This document shows, in pieces, positions 1 through 5,853 of a stretch of 9,318 nt of DNA. The translations under genes and the position numbers were made by a program. Source of the stretch: Thermoplasmata archaeon (GTDB taxonomy: Archaea; Thermoplasmatota; Thermoplasmata; Lutacidiplasmatales; UBA184); NCBI GenBank assembly GCA_030039135.1, contig JASHQN010000118.1, positions 1 to 9,318 on the forward strand. The letters are read 5' to 3'. Position 1 is the first letter of the stretch, and each line of letters starts with the position of its first letter. The notes under the pieces are model-generated. The model made no database searches, was not told the origin of the DNA, and worked only from the letters and a program-made list of their open reading frames with translations.

Positions 1-264
1 GATCACGGCGAGTGCCCTCACGCCGTCCGCGCGTCTCGCAACCTCTTCCGCGAGATCGTCTGGCGACTCGAGGAGGCCCAGCCCGGCACCCGTCAATCCC
101 TCCTCCGCACGCACGATCGCCTCGCTCGGCTGCTGCTCGCCGAGGCGGAGTTCGGAGCGCCGGGCCGGTGCCGGTCCTGCGGGGAGGCGTCGGCCACTAC
201 CCTCTGCCGCACCTGCGAGTACCTCGAGCTCGTGCGGGCTCCCGCGGCCGCGGAGGTCCCATGA
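1..264 (+). CDS. tRNA 2-thiolation enzyme of the NcsA/Ctu1/TtuA family, C-terminal part (5' truncated)
   Basis: Only the last 87 codons lie in the window, read in frame 1 and ending at TGA 262-264. The tail contains an early ECPH motif (Cys5), then two zinc-binding pairs, CRSC (Cys57/Cys60) followed by GEAS, and CRTC (Cys69/Cys72) followed by EYLE. This Cys-pair arrangement, with the C-R-x-C-x-x-L-E ending and the preceding PGT..SLLR..D stretch, is characteristic of the C-terminus of the PP-loop ATPases that thiolate tRNA uridines (NcsA/Ctu1 at U34, TtuA at U54). The family adenylates the uridine and transfers sulfur, in the cytoplasm. The ATP-binding PP-loop domain would lie upstream of base 1, so the subfamily (U34 versus U54) cannot be decided. 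The stop codon overlaps the ATG of the next gene (ATGA), implying translational coupling. The frame is hidden behind an overlapping open frame that runs into the next gene. Confidence 0.82.
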   Translation, partial: DHGECPHAVRASRNLFREIVWRLEEAQPGTRQSLLRTHDRLARLLLAEAEFGAPGRCRSCGEASATTLCRTCEYLELVRAPAAAEVP

Positions 265-1172
265 CGGCGGACCCGATCCCCCCGGGGTCGGATCCGCGAG
301 CCTCGGTGCGCCAACGCGTCTTCGTGGTGGGCGCGGGGATCATGGGCAGCGGGGTCGCCGCGCAGTGTGCGCTCGCCGGCTATCCCGTCACGCTCGAGGA
401 CATCAGCGAGGAGCTGGCGCGTCGGGGGCTTGCGAACGCGACGCGGGCGCTCGAGCACGCCGCCCAGAAGGGCACGATCGGTGCCGGGGAGAAGGAGGCC
501 GCCCTCGCACGGATCGACGTGGCGATCGGGCTGAGGCGGGCCGACGCCGCGCAGATCGTCGTCGAGGCGGCCCCGGAGGACCTGCGTCTCAAGCGCGAGG
601 TGTTCCGCGACCTGGAGGACGCGACGCACCCCGCGGCGCTCCTCGCATCGAACACTTCGTCCCTGCCCATCACATCGATCGCAGAGAACCTGCGAGACCC
701 GGGCCGGGTGGTCGGCCTCCATTTCTTCAACCCCGTTCTGCAGATGGGGCTCATCGAGCTGATTCCGGGCCACCGCACCCGCCCCGAGATCGTCGAGCGA
801 GCCCGCGCGTTCGGGGCAAGCCTCGGGAAGACGATCGTCACCTCGCGCGACACGCCGGGGTTCGTCACGACCCGCGCCCTCGCGGTCCTTCTCAACGAGG
901 CCGTCTGGATGCTCTACGAGGGCGTTGCGACCAAGGAGGACATCGACACCGCCTACCGGCTCGGCTTTCACCATCCGATGGGGCCGTTCGAGCTCGCGGA
1001 CCTCGTGGGACTGGACACCGCTCTCGCGATCCTGGACGTCCTGTGGGAAGGGTTTCACGACCCCCGGTACCGCGCGTGTCCTCTCCTGCGAACGATGGTG
1101 GCCGCCAAGCAGCTGGGTCGCAAGACCGGCGAAGGGTTCTACATCTACCCGTCCCGCGAGGGGCGCGCGTGA
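261..1172 (+). CDS. 3-hydroxyacyl-CoA (3-hydroxybutyryl-CoA) dehydrogenase, NAD-dependent
   Basis: The 303-residue product oxidises L-3-hydroxyacyl-CoA to 3-ketoacyl-CoA, a step of beta-oxidation or of butyryl/crotonyl-CoA metabolism, in the cytoplasm. The N-terminal Rossmann domain shows VVGAGIMGSG at 22-31 and an acidic residue at the end of strand 2 (VTLED, Asp47), favouring NAD over NADP. SNTSS at 130-134 and GLHFFNPV at 152-159 carry the expected catalytic Ser and His154, and Glu166 completes the His-Glu pair. The C-terminal domain has LNEA (211-214), the HPMGPFELADLVGLD block (238-252) and the terminal GRKTGEGFYIYP (286-297). Length is slightly above the usual 280-290 because of about 18 residues before the first strand. 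I chose ATG 261 because GGAGG at 252-256 precedes it and it overlaps the upstream stop; GTG 306 is an alternative. Odd point: the position usually holding a catalytic-site Asn (GFxVNR) is Thr204 (GFVTTR), a variant I recall in some bacterial relatives. Chain-length specificity is not visible. Confidence 0.93.
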   Translation: MTADPIPPGSDPRASVRQRVFVVGAGIMGSGVAAQCALAGYPVTLEDISEELARRGLANATRALEHAAQKGTIGAGEKEAALARIDVAIGLRRADAAQIVVEAAPEDLRLKREVFRDLEDATHPAALLASNTSSLPITSIAENLRDPGRVVGLHFFNPVLQMGLIELIPGHRTRPEIVERARAFGASLGKTIVTSRDTPGFVTTRALAVLLNEAVWMLYEGVATKEDIDTAYRLGFHHPMGPFELADLVGLDTALAILDVLWEGFHDPRYRACPLLRTMVAAKQLGRKTGEGFYIYPSREGRA

Positions 1173-2002
1173 GCGCCGTCGACGCCGCCCTCGATTTTGT
1201 CATCCTGGTCCTTCTCTCGCTCGCTCCCGCGCTCGTCTACTTGAGCTGGGTCCGGCGCACCGAGCGGTTCGCCGGACCGGGCTGGGGCTCGGTGCTGAAG
1301 GCGTTCGCCTACGGGGCGCTCTTCGCCACGATCGTCGCCGCCGTTCTCGAAGCGGTGATCGTGGACCTCGGGACGAGGGCGAGCGGTCTCCTCCCGGGCC
1401 CGGAGTTCACCTTCCTCAACTCGAGCTCTCCCGCGGGGGAGTTCTTCCTCGTGCTCGTCGTGGCGCCGTTCATCGAAGAAGCGCTCAAGGCGTCGGGGGT
1501 GTACGCCTTCCGCGACGAACTGCGGTCGGTCGCGGACGGCCCGGTGTTCGGCGCTTCCGTCGGACTCGGCTTCGGGTTCTTCGAGACGTTCCTCTACGGG
1601 CTCGCGGCGTTCGTTGTCGGCGGTCTCGTGGCGGGCATCGCGATCATCCTCGTCCGCAGCGTCTCGAGCGTCCTGCTCCACGGAAGTTCGACCGGGATGT
1701 TCGGCTACGGCTTCGCCCGCAGCCGCTTCAAGGTCCCGGGGCCGGGATCGGGCAGCTACTACCTGGTCGCGGTCGGCATGCACGCGGGGTACAACTTCCT
1801 CGCGTCGCTCGCTACGATCGCGGTCCTGCTCGGCATCACGGGCGTCGGTCTCGACCTAGCGGCGATCGTGGCGCTCCTCGCCGCTATCGCGTTCGCCTTC
1901 ACGGCGATCGAACACGTGCGCGAGGTGATCTCCGTCTCGGACTACCCGTCGCTCCTACCCGGGGCGAACCGCTACCAGCCGCCGGGCCCCCGGGCGCGCT
2001 AG
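1169..2002 (+). CDS. PrsW-type intramembrane metalloprotease (CPBP/PrsW clan)
   Basis: This is a 277-residue polytopic membrane protein with roughly seven or eight hydrophobic segments, near residues 8-26, 45-66, 91-110, 127-149, 150-165, 197-223 and 227-247. It carries the PrsW signature in order: FIEEALK (Glu103, Glu104, Lys107), GFFET (Glu139), a lone intramembrane His171 in VLLHGSSTG, and GMHAGYN (His205, Asn209). In the family, Glu and His residues of this kind are thought to bind a catalytic metal. Bacillus PrsW cleaves the anti-sigma factor RsiW, but archaea lack that partner, so the substrate here is unknown. Translation is assigned to GTG 1169, which overlaps the TGA of the preceding dehydrogenase (GTGA) and follows a purine-rich GAGGGG at about 1158-1163. 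The C-terminal tail (about 250-277) is hydrophilic and Pro/Arg-rich. The gene ends 7 bases from the stop of the convergent minus-strand gene. Confidence 0.8.
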   Translation: MSAVDAALDFVILVLLSLAPALVYLSWVRRTERFAGPGWGSVLKAFAYGALFATIVAAVLEAVIVDLGTRASGLLPGPEFTFLNSSSPAGEFFLVLVVAPFIEEALKASGVYAFRDELRSVADGPVFGASVGLGFGFFETFLYGLAAFVVGGLVAGIAIILVRSVSSVLLHGSSTGMFGYGFARSRFKVPGPGSGSYYLVAVGMHAGYNFLASLATIAVLLGITGVGLDLAAIVALLAAIAFAFTAIEHVREVISVSDYPSLLPGANRYQPPGPRAR

Positions 2003-2009
2003 CGGGCGA

Positions 2010-2405
2010 TCACGCGCCGGTCGGCGGATCGGCTTGCCGCTTCCAGTCGGCCTCGCCGATGTCGCGGTAGACGGTCCCCGCGTCTTCTTCCGACCGGGCC
2101 TCGCCCTGCTGACCGACGTCGCGGATGCGCGCCTTCTTGAGCAGCCAGTAGTGGATCCTCCACGTCTTGCCCCGCGAGACCGTCGCGTCCTCCTCTTCGC
2201 TCGTGAGGAGCCCTTCCTCCTCGAGCTGGTAGAACCGGTCGCGGTCCTCGCTCGAGAGCTTGTTGTCGAGCACGGTATCGTCGAGCCCGAAGTAGCCGAG
2301 GACCATCCGGGCGGTCGATCGCGCTTCGGCCGGCGGCATCTTGCCGCGGGCGACGAGGGTGCGTTCGATCGCTCGGGTCAGTTCCGCCTCCGTGATCGAG
2401 GGCAT
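2010..2405 (-). CDS. small conserved protein resembling DUF6015 (Thermoplasmata-type), function unknown
   Basis: The 131-residue soluble protein begins MPSITEAELTRAIER and contains a helical N-terminal half (to about residue 40), the acidic segment LSSEDRDRFYQLEEEGLLTS (about 55-75) and a WRIHYWLLKKARI motif (about 85-97). The tail is highly charged. The EDRDxFYxLE...GLLT...WRIHYW pattern matches my memory of DUF6015, an uncharacterised archaeal family; this is recognition from memory, not a search. The layout (helices, then a short strand-rich WRIHYW element) would suit a winged-helix-like or protein-binding fold, but that is inference. I chose ATG 2405 over the longer open frame reaching 2621. 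The extension would overlap pus10 on the other strand, has only arginine-rich low-complexity sequence, and is crossed by a TATA-like box placed for a start at 2405. The gene is divergent from pus10 and convergent with the PrsW gene. Confidence 0.72.
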   Translation of the reverse strand: MPSITEAELTRAIERTLVARGKMPPAEARSTARMVLGYFGLDDTVLDNKLSSEDRDRFYQLEEEGLLTSEEEDATVSRGKTWRIHYWLLKKARIRDVGQQGEARSEEDAGTVYRDIGEADWKRQADPPTGA

Positions 2406-2433
2406 ACCGACCGCAGGACCCACGCCACGGCCC

Positions 2434-2442
2434 AGTAAATAG
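2434..2442 (-). promoter_or_regulatory. TATA-like box for the DUF6015-like gene
   Basis: Read on the minus strand the sequence is CTATTTACT, an AT-rich island in very GC-rich DNA. Its centre lies about 33 bases upstream of the ATG at 2405. An archaeal start site about 25 bases downstream would leave a leader of fewer than 10 bases. No Shine-Dalgarno site is evident before the ATG, which fits a leaderless or near-leaderless message. This is pattern reading only. Confidence 0.5.
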
Positions 2443-2473
2443 ACGGTGAATGGACGCGCAGGGCCCGAACGCC

Positions 2474-2483
2474 AACCTTTACG
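2474..2483 (+). promoter_or_regulatory. TATA-like box for the pus10-ksgA operon
   Basis: AACCTTTACG, with core CTTTAC, is one of the few AT-richer patches in the 99-base divergent region. Its centre is about 26 bases upstream of the GTG at 2505, exactly where transcription would begin at the start codon. That, and the absence of a purine-rich Shine-Dalgarno site before 2505, suggest a leaderless mRNA. The box is weak compared with the one before hsp20. Confidence 0.42.
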
Positions 2484-2504
2484 GACCTCCGCCGTGGCGG
2501 CGAT

Positions 2505-3740
2505 GTGCCCGACCCCGTGCCGTTCGATGTGCCGGACCGCGCGACGGCGGTCGCAGACCGCGCGCGAGACCGGGGCCTCTGCCCCGAGTGCTTTGGACGG
2601 CTCTTCGGGCGGCTCGGCCACGGGCTATCGAACCCGGAGCGCGCGGAACGCCTCGGCGGCCCCGGACCGGCGGCCGCCGAGGACGAAGCAACGTGCCCGA
2701 TCTGTGACGGCCTCTTCGCGCGGCTCGACACGTGGGTCGACCGGTCGCTGCGGGCCGCCGAGGGCTACGAGTGGCACCGGTTCGCCTGCGGGTCGCGCTG
2801 GGACCCGGAACGGCTCGCCCGGGAGGAGATGCTCTGGACCGAGATCGGGACCGAATGGGGCGAGAGCGCGCGCTCCGCGTTCAACCGGGAGCTCGGCAAG
2901 CGGATCGAAAGGCGGACGGGAGCGGCCGGGAGCCCCGAAGGGCCCGAGGTGGTCCTTCTCGCCGACCTTCCCGTCGGCCGAGTAGAACTGACCGTGCTAC
3001 CGCTCTACCTTCAGGGACGGTACCGCAAGCTCGATCGGACCCTGCCACAGACCCGGTGGCCCTGCCGCCGGTGCCGAGGCCGCGGCTGCGACACGTGCGG
3101 CGGCACCGGTAAGACCTACCCCGACAGCGTCGAGGAGATCATCGCGGCCCCATTCCTCCGGGCCAGCGAGGCCCAGGGAAGCCGATTCCACGGGATGGGA
3201 CGGGAGGACATCGACGCACGAATGCTGGGCCGGGGGAGGCCGTTCGTGCTCGAGCTCGTTCGGCCCCGGCGCCGCACGCTCGACCTCCGTTCGATCGCCG
3301 CCGAACTGCCCGACGGCCCCGGGGCGCGGGTCGAGGTCCGGAACCTCGCGCCGGCCCAGGCCTCCGACGTGGTGCGGATCAAGGAAGCCGCTCCCGAGAA
3401 GAGCTACCGGGTCGGCGTGCGGGGCGACGTCGCGGTGGCAAAGGTTAATGAGGCTCTCGACCTCGCGCTCTCCCGAGCGATCGCCCAGCGAACGCCCACC
3501 CGCGTCGCCCACCGTCGAGCCGACCGCGTCCGCACGCGTCGGATCGTCGCGGCGCGTCTCGTGGACGCGTCGGAGGGACGGTTCACGCTCGACGTCCGAA
3601 CCGAGGCCGGAACCTACGTCAAGGAATGGGTGGAAGGAGATGGCGGTCGAACCGAACCGAACCTGGCCGCCCTCGTCGGGGCCCCCCTCTCCGTGGAGTT
3701 CCTCGACGTGATGGAGATCCACGACTCGGAGGTCGACTAG
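2505..3740 (+). CDS. pus10: tRNA pseudouridine(54/55) synthase Pus10
   Basis: This 411-residue enzyme isomerises U54 and U55 in the T-loop of archaeal tRNAs, doing the job of bacterial TruB at U55. The N-terminal zinc-binding/THUMP-like part has Cys pairs CPEC (26/29) and CPIC (64/67). A second cysteine cluster, CRRC..GCDTCGGTGKTY (187/190/195/198), introduces the catalytic domain. The motif HGMGREDIDARMLGRGRPFVLEL (229-251) is the Pus10 active-site block, with Asp235 the likely nucleophile. Near the C-terminus GTYVKEWVEGDGGRTEPNL (369-387) matches the conserved Tyr and Arg motifs. Length is typical of archaeal Pus10. GTG 2505 is the assigned start; it is a non-ATG, probably leaderless start, and GTG codons at 2517 and 2529 are in-frame alternatives. 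It is the first gene of a conserved archaeal operon that continues with rpl21e, with one base between the stop and the next ATG. Confidence 0.95.
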   Translation: MPDPVPFDVPDRATAVADRARDRGLCPECFGRLFGRLGHGLSNPERAERLGGPGPAAAEDEATCPICDGLFARLDTWVDRSLRAAEGYEWHRFACGSRWDPERLAREEMLWTEIGTEWGESARSAFNRELGKRIERRTGAAGSPEGPEVVLLADLPVGRVELTVLPLYLQGRYRKLDRTLPQTRWPCRRCRGRGCDTCGGTGKTYPDSVEEIIAAPFLRASEAQGSRFHGMGREDIDARMLGRGRPFVLELVRPRRRTLDLRSIAAELPDGPGARVEVRNLAPAQASDVVRIKEAAPEKSYRVGVRGDVAVAKVNEALDLALSRAIAQRTPTRVAHRRADRVRTRRIVAARLVDASEGRFTLDVRTEAGTYVKEWVEGDGGRTEPNLAALVGAPLSVEFLDVMEIHDSEVD

Positions 3741-3741
3741 C

Positions 3742-4056
3742 ATGGTCAAGAGCTCGAAGGGGTTCCGCTCGCGTTCCCGCGGCACGTTCACGAAACGGGT
3801 CCGGGAGCGGGGGCTCCCGCCGATCACGCGCTTTTTGCGCGAGTTTCAGGTCGGAGAGAAGGTGATGGTCCGGATCGAGCCGTCGGAACCTCACGGCCAG
3901 CCCCATCCTCGCTACCAGGGCCGGGTCTGCACGGTGGTCGCGCGCACCGGACGGGCGTACCGGATCGAGTTCCGGGACGGCGGCAAGCGCAAGGAGCTGA
4001 TCGCGCTGCCGATCCACCTGTTGCCGGCGCCGACCGCGAGGGGGCCCGATGCCTGA
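3742..4056 (+). CDS. rpl21e: 50S ribosomal protein L21e (eL21)
   Basis: The 104-residue, strongly basic protein starts MVKSSKGFRSRSRGTFTK, the hallmark N-terminus of eL21. It continues with RGLPPITRFLREFQVGEKVMVRIEPS and an SH3-like barrel core (PHPRYQGRVCTVVARTGRAYRI...). eL21 is present in archaea and eukaryotes but absent from bacteria, so this gene is strong evidence for an archaeal genome. It is a little longer than the usual 95-100 residues because the tail (PTARGPDA) reads into the overlap with rpoF. A good ribosome-binding site, GGAGGT at 3728-3733, lies within the end of pus10, 8 bases before the ATG. Second gene of the pus10-ksgA operon. Confidence 0.96.
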   Translation: MVKSSKGFRSRSRGTFTKRVRERGLPPITRFLREFQVGEKVMVRIEPSEPHGQPHPRYQGRVCTVVARTGRAYRIEFRDGGKRKELIALPIHLLPAPTARGPDA

Positions 4057-4363
4057 GCCAGTGACCCTCGCGCGCGTCAAGGAGCTGCTCGCCGACGAGG
4101 CGGCGCACCGAACGCTGCCCCGCGAGGCGGCGCTCGCCCTGCAGCACGCCGAGCAGTTCGCGCGACTGCCCCGCGAGGCGACCGACCAGCTGGTCGCCGA
4201 GCTCCGCACGCTCCCGTACGTCGACGCGGTCGTCGCGGCGAAGATCGCCGACATGCTGCCGCAGTACCCCGAAGAGATCCGGCTCCTTTTCTCGAAGGAG
4301 CGGGTGGTCCTCGACGAGGCCCAGATCACCCGGCTCCTCGAGATCGTGGCACAGCACCGATGA
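4049..4363 (+). CDS. rpoF: DNA-directed RNA polymerase subunit F (Rpb4 homologue)
   Basis: The 104-residue all-helical acidic protein matches archaeal RpoF. It has an N-terminal tip-association helix region (VTLARVKELLADEA), then helices carrying LPREAALALQHAEQFARL and LPREATDQLVAELRTLPYVD. The HRDC-like C-terminal part has AAKIADMLPQYPEEIRLLFSKER (about 69-91) and ITRLLEIVAQHR at the end. RpoF pairs with RpoE (Rpb7) to form the polymerase stalk that contacts nascent RNA and aids promoter opening. The ATG overlaps the 3' end of rpl21e by 8 bases, with a purine-rich GAGGGGG at 4038-4044 as ribosome-binding site, indicating translational coupling of a ribosomal protein and a polymerase subunit. 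The position between eL21 and DUF655 is the conserved archaeal one and supports the call independently of sequence. Confidence 0.92.
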   Translation: MPEPVTLARVKELLADEAAHRTLPREAALALQHAEQFARLPREATDQLVAELRTLPYVDAVVAAKIADMLPQYPEEIRLLFSKERVVLDEAQITRLLEIVAQHR

Positions 4364-4378
4364 ATCGGGGAGAGACCC

Positions 4379-4924
4379 GTGGAGAGCTACGCGTACATCC
4401 TCGACTACCTGCCGAACGGCCGGCAGACCGACCGGGGCTTCCACCGCGAGCCGCTCGCGCTCGCGATCGGGGAGGACGAGCTCAAGCTGTTCGAGCTCGA
4501 GCCCCGCCGCGGAGCGAAGCTCGTCCCGGGTAGCCGGATTCCCCTCGTGGGGATCGAGAACGTCCCGCCGCCGATCGATCACGTGCGCCGGCGCATCGGC
4601 TACGACGAGCTCACCGTCGCGGGCCGATCGGAGCTTCCCCCGACCCTGGAGAAGATCGTTCGTGCGAACTCTCCGCGGTTCCTCCGGTTCTTCAACGAGT
4701 CCCCGGCGGTCTCGCGCCGGTTCCACCTGCTCGAGCTCCTCCCCGGGATCGGCAAGAAGACGATGCAACAGATCGTCGATGAGCGCAAGCGCGCTCCGTT
4801 CACGAGCTTCGAGGACCTCGAGCAACGGCTCCACCTGAAAAGCCCCGAGCGGCTCATCGTCGGCCGAATCGAGCAGGAGCTGAGCGGTGTCGACGACAAG
4901 TACCGGCTCTTCGTCGCGCCGTGA
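4379..4924 (+). CDS. DUF655 family protein (OB-like plus helix-hairpin-helix), putative nucleic-acid-binding
   Basis: This 181-residue protein has the typical DUF655 layout. The opening MESYAYILDYLPNG is followed by a beta-rich N-terminal domain (to about residue 85) that includes GREDE-like charged strands and the IDHVRRRIGYDEL segment (66-78). A helical linker with RFFNESPAVSRRFHLLELLPGIGKK then leads into a helix-hairpin-helix element (LPGIGKKT at 121-128, ERKRAPFTSFEDLEQRL at 135-151). The hairpin suggests contact with DNA or RNA. Its constant place between RNA polymerase and KsgA genes in archaea hints at a role in rRNA, tRNA or transcription, but the biochemical function is unknown. GTG 4379 is chosen because GGGGAG at 4367-4372 precedes it by 6 bases and the family's N-terminus begins exactly here. 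The last 38 bases overlap the start of ksgA. Confidence 0.9.
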   Translation: MESYAYILDYLPNGRQTDRGFHREPLALAIGEDELKLFELEPRRGAKLVPGSRIPLVGIENVPPPIDHVRRRIGYDELTVAGRSELPPTLEKIVRANSPRFLRFFNESPAVSRRFHLLELLPGIGKKTMQQIVDERKRAPFTSFEDLEQRLHLKSPERLIVGRIEQELSGVDDKYRLFVAP

Positions 4925-5780
4925 ACCTCGAGCGTCGATCGATCTCGCGGTCCCGACGCGGCCCGAGGACGTCCGCGATACCCTGGAGGCTCTCGGGGTC
5001 CGTCCCCGCCGCGCATGGGGCCAGTCGTTCCTGGTCGATCCGTTCGTCGCGGACGCGGAAGCCGCGCTCGTCGAGGCGCGGCCGGGCCGTCCCGTCGTCG
5101 AGATCGGCGGGGGACTCGGGGTGCTCACGGCCGCGCTCGTCCGGCGGGGCCTCGAGCCCCTGACGGTCGTCGAGAAGGACGTCCGTCTCGCGCACTTCCT
5201 GCGGGTCACGTTCGGCGACCGGATCCGGGTCATCGAAGGGGACGCGCTCACGATCGCCCTGCCGGAGGCGGTCGCGATCGTCGGGAACCTTCCGTACGCG
5301 ATCGCCACCCCTCTCCTCCTCCGGCTCTTCACGCTGCGCGCTCCGCGCCTGGTCGTCCTCCTGCAGCGGGAGGTCGCCGAGCGCCTCGCCGCGACACCGG
5401 GATCGAAAACGTATGGCCGACTCACGCTCGCTGCCCGGCTCTTTGGGGACGTCGAGCTCTACCGGTCCGTCCCGAGGTCGGCGTTCGTCCCGGTTCCTGA
5501 GGTCGATAGCCGACTCGTGGTCCACGTCCGCCGGCCGGGCCCGCTGCCCGTCCCCTCCCTCGCGATCTACGAACTGGTCGTCCGCGAGCTGTTCTCCGGA
5601 CGCCGCAAGCAGCTCGGGAACCTTCTCCCGCGCCTCGGGCGGAGCCCGGCCGGCGCCGCTCGGCTCGCCCGGGCGGCGGACTGGCCCCACGACTGGTCGC
5701 GCCGTCGACCCGAGGAGCTTCCTCCGGAGGCGTTCTTCGCGCTCGCGCGCGCGCTCGCGGCGGAGCGCGAACGCGCGTAG
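4887..5780 (+). CDS. ksgA: 16S rRNA (adenine-N6,N6) dimethyltransferase KsgA/Dim1 (RsmA)
   Basis: The 297-residue S-adenosylmethionine-dependent enzyme dimethylates two adjacent adenosines in the terminal helix of small-subunit rRNA during ribosome maturation. Motifs appear in order: GQSFLVD (45-51), VVEIGGGLGVLT (70-81, SAM loop), VVEKD (94-98), EGDAL (117-121), GNLPYAIATPLL (133-144, the NLPY catalytic motif), LQREVAERLAATPGSKTYGRLT (159-180) and FVPVPEVDSRLV (200-211). The C-terminal helical domain follows to residue 297. GTG 4887 is the only plausible start in frame: AGGAG at 4875-4879 lies 7 bases upstream, and no ATG, GTG or TTG occurs before the GQSFLVD motif. The start therefore sits 38 bases inside the DUF655 gene, implying coupled translation. 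About the first 22 residues are low in conservation. Last gene of the conserved information operon; a HemK-type methyltransferase, which often follows in euryarchaea, is absent. Confidence 0.95.
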   Translation: MSTTSTGSSSRREPRASIDLAVPTRPEDVRDTLEALGVRPRRAWGQSFLVDPFVADAEAALVEARPGRPVVEIGGGLGVLTAALVRRGLEPLTVVEKDVRLAHFLRVTFGDRIRVIEGDALTIALPEAVAIVGNLPYAIATPLLLRLFTLRAPRLVVLLQREVAERLAATPGSKTYGRLTLAARLFGDVELYRSVPRSAFVPVPEVDSRLVVHVRRPGPLPVPSLAIYELVVRELFSGRRKQLGNLLPRLGRSPAGAARLARAADWPHDWSRRRPEELPPEAFFALARALAAERERA

Positions 5781-5802
5781 CGCGAGGTCGGCCTCGTTGC
5801 GG

Positions 5803-5842
5803 CTCGACCGACGACCGTAAGCCGAGCCCGTCGTTGGACGAG
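5803..5842. repeat. imperfect inverted repeat between ksgA and the sedolisin gene
   Basis: The arms CTCGACCGACGA (5803-5814) and TCGTTGGACGAG (5831-5842) can pair over 12 positions with one mismatch and one G-T wobble, around a 16-base loop. The element fills most of the 73-base gap between the ksgA stop (5780) and the ATG at 5854. No T-run follows, so a classical intrinsic terminator is not shown. It could be a processing site, an operator or chance in GC-rich DNA. Confidence 0.4.
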
Positions 5843-5853
5843 TCGGGGTCTCG

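Noticed and set aside
12..260. N-terminal extension of the dehydrogenase frame back to base 12
   Set aside because: The extension is arginine/proline-rich with no family similarity, while frame 1 over the same bases encodes a recognisable zinc-finger tail of a tRNA thiolase ending at 264. The dehydrogenase proper begins at 261.
365..1168. Upstream part of the long frame that contains the PrsW gene
   Set aside because: Before the GTG at 1169 the frame is arginine-rich shadow of the dehydrogenase gene; membrane segments start only after 1169.
2406..2621. N-terminal extension of the minus-strand DUF6015-like frame
   Set aside because: It would overlap the pus10 start, is low-complexity, and spans the TATA-like box that suits the shorter start.
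3063..3098. DnaJ-like CxxC zinc motif in Pus10 as a possible fusion
   Set aside because: The cysteine cluster before GGTGK is, as I recall, a normal part of archaeal Pus10 proteins, so no fusion is needed.
3824..5425. 533-codon minus-strand open frame
   Set aside because: It lies opposite rpoF, DUF655 and ksgA, is dominated by Arg, Ser, Glu and Asp runs, and has no recognisable motif; a GC-rich shadow frame.
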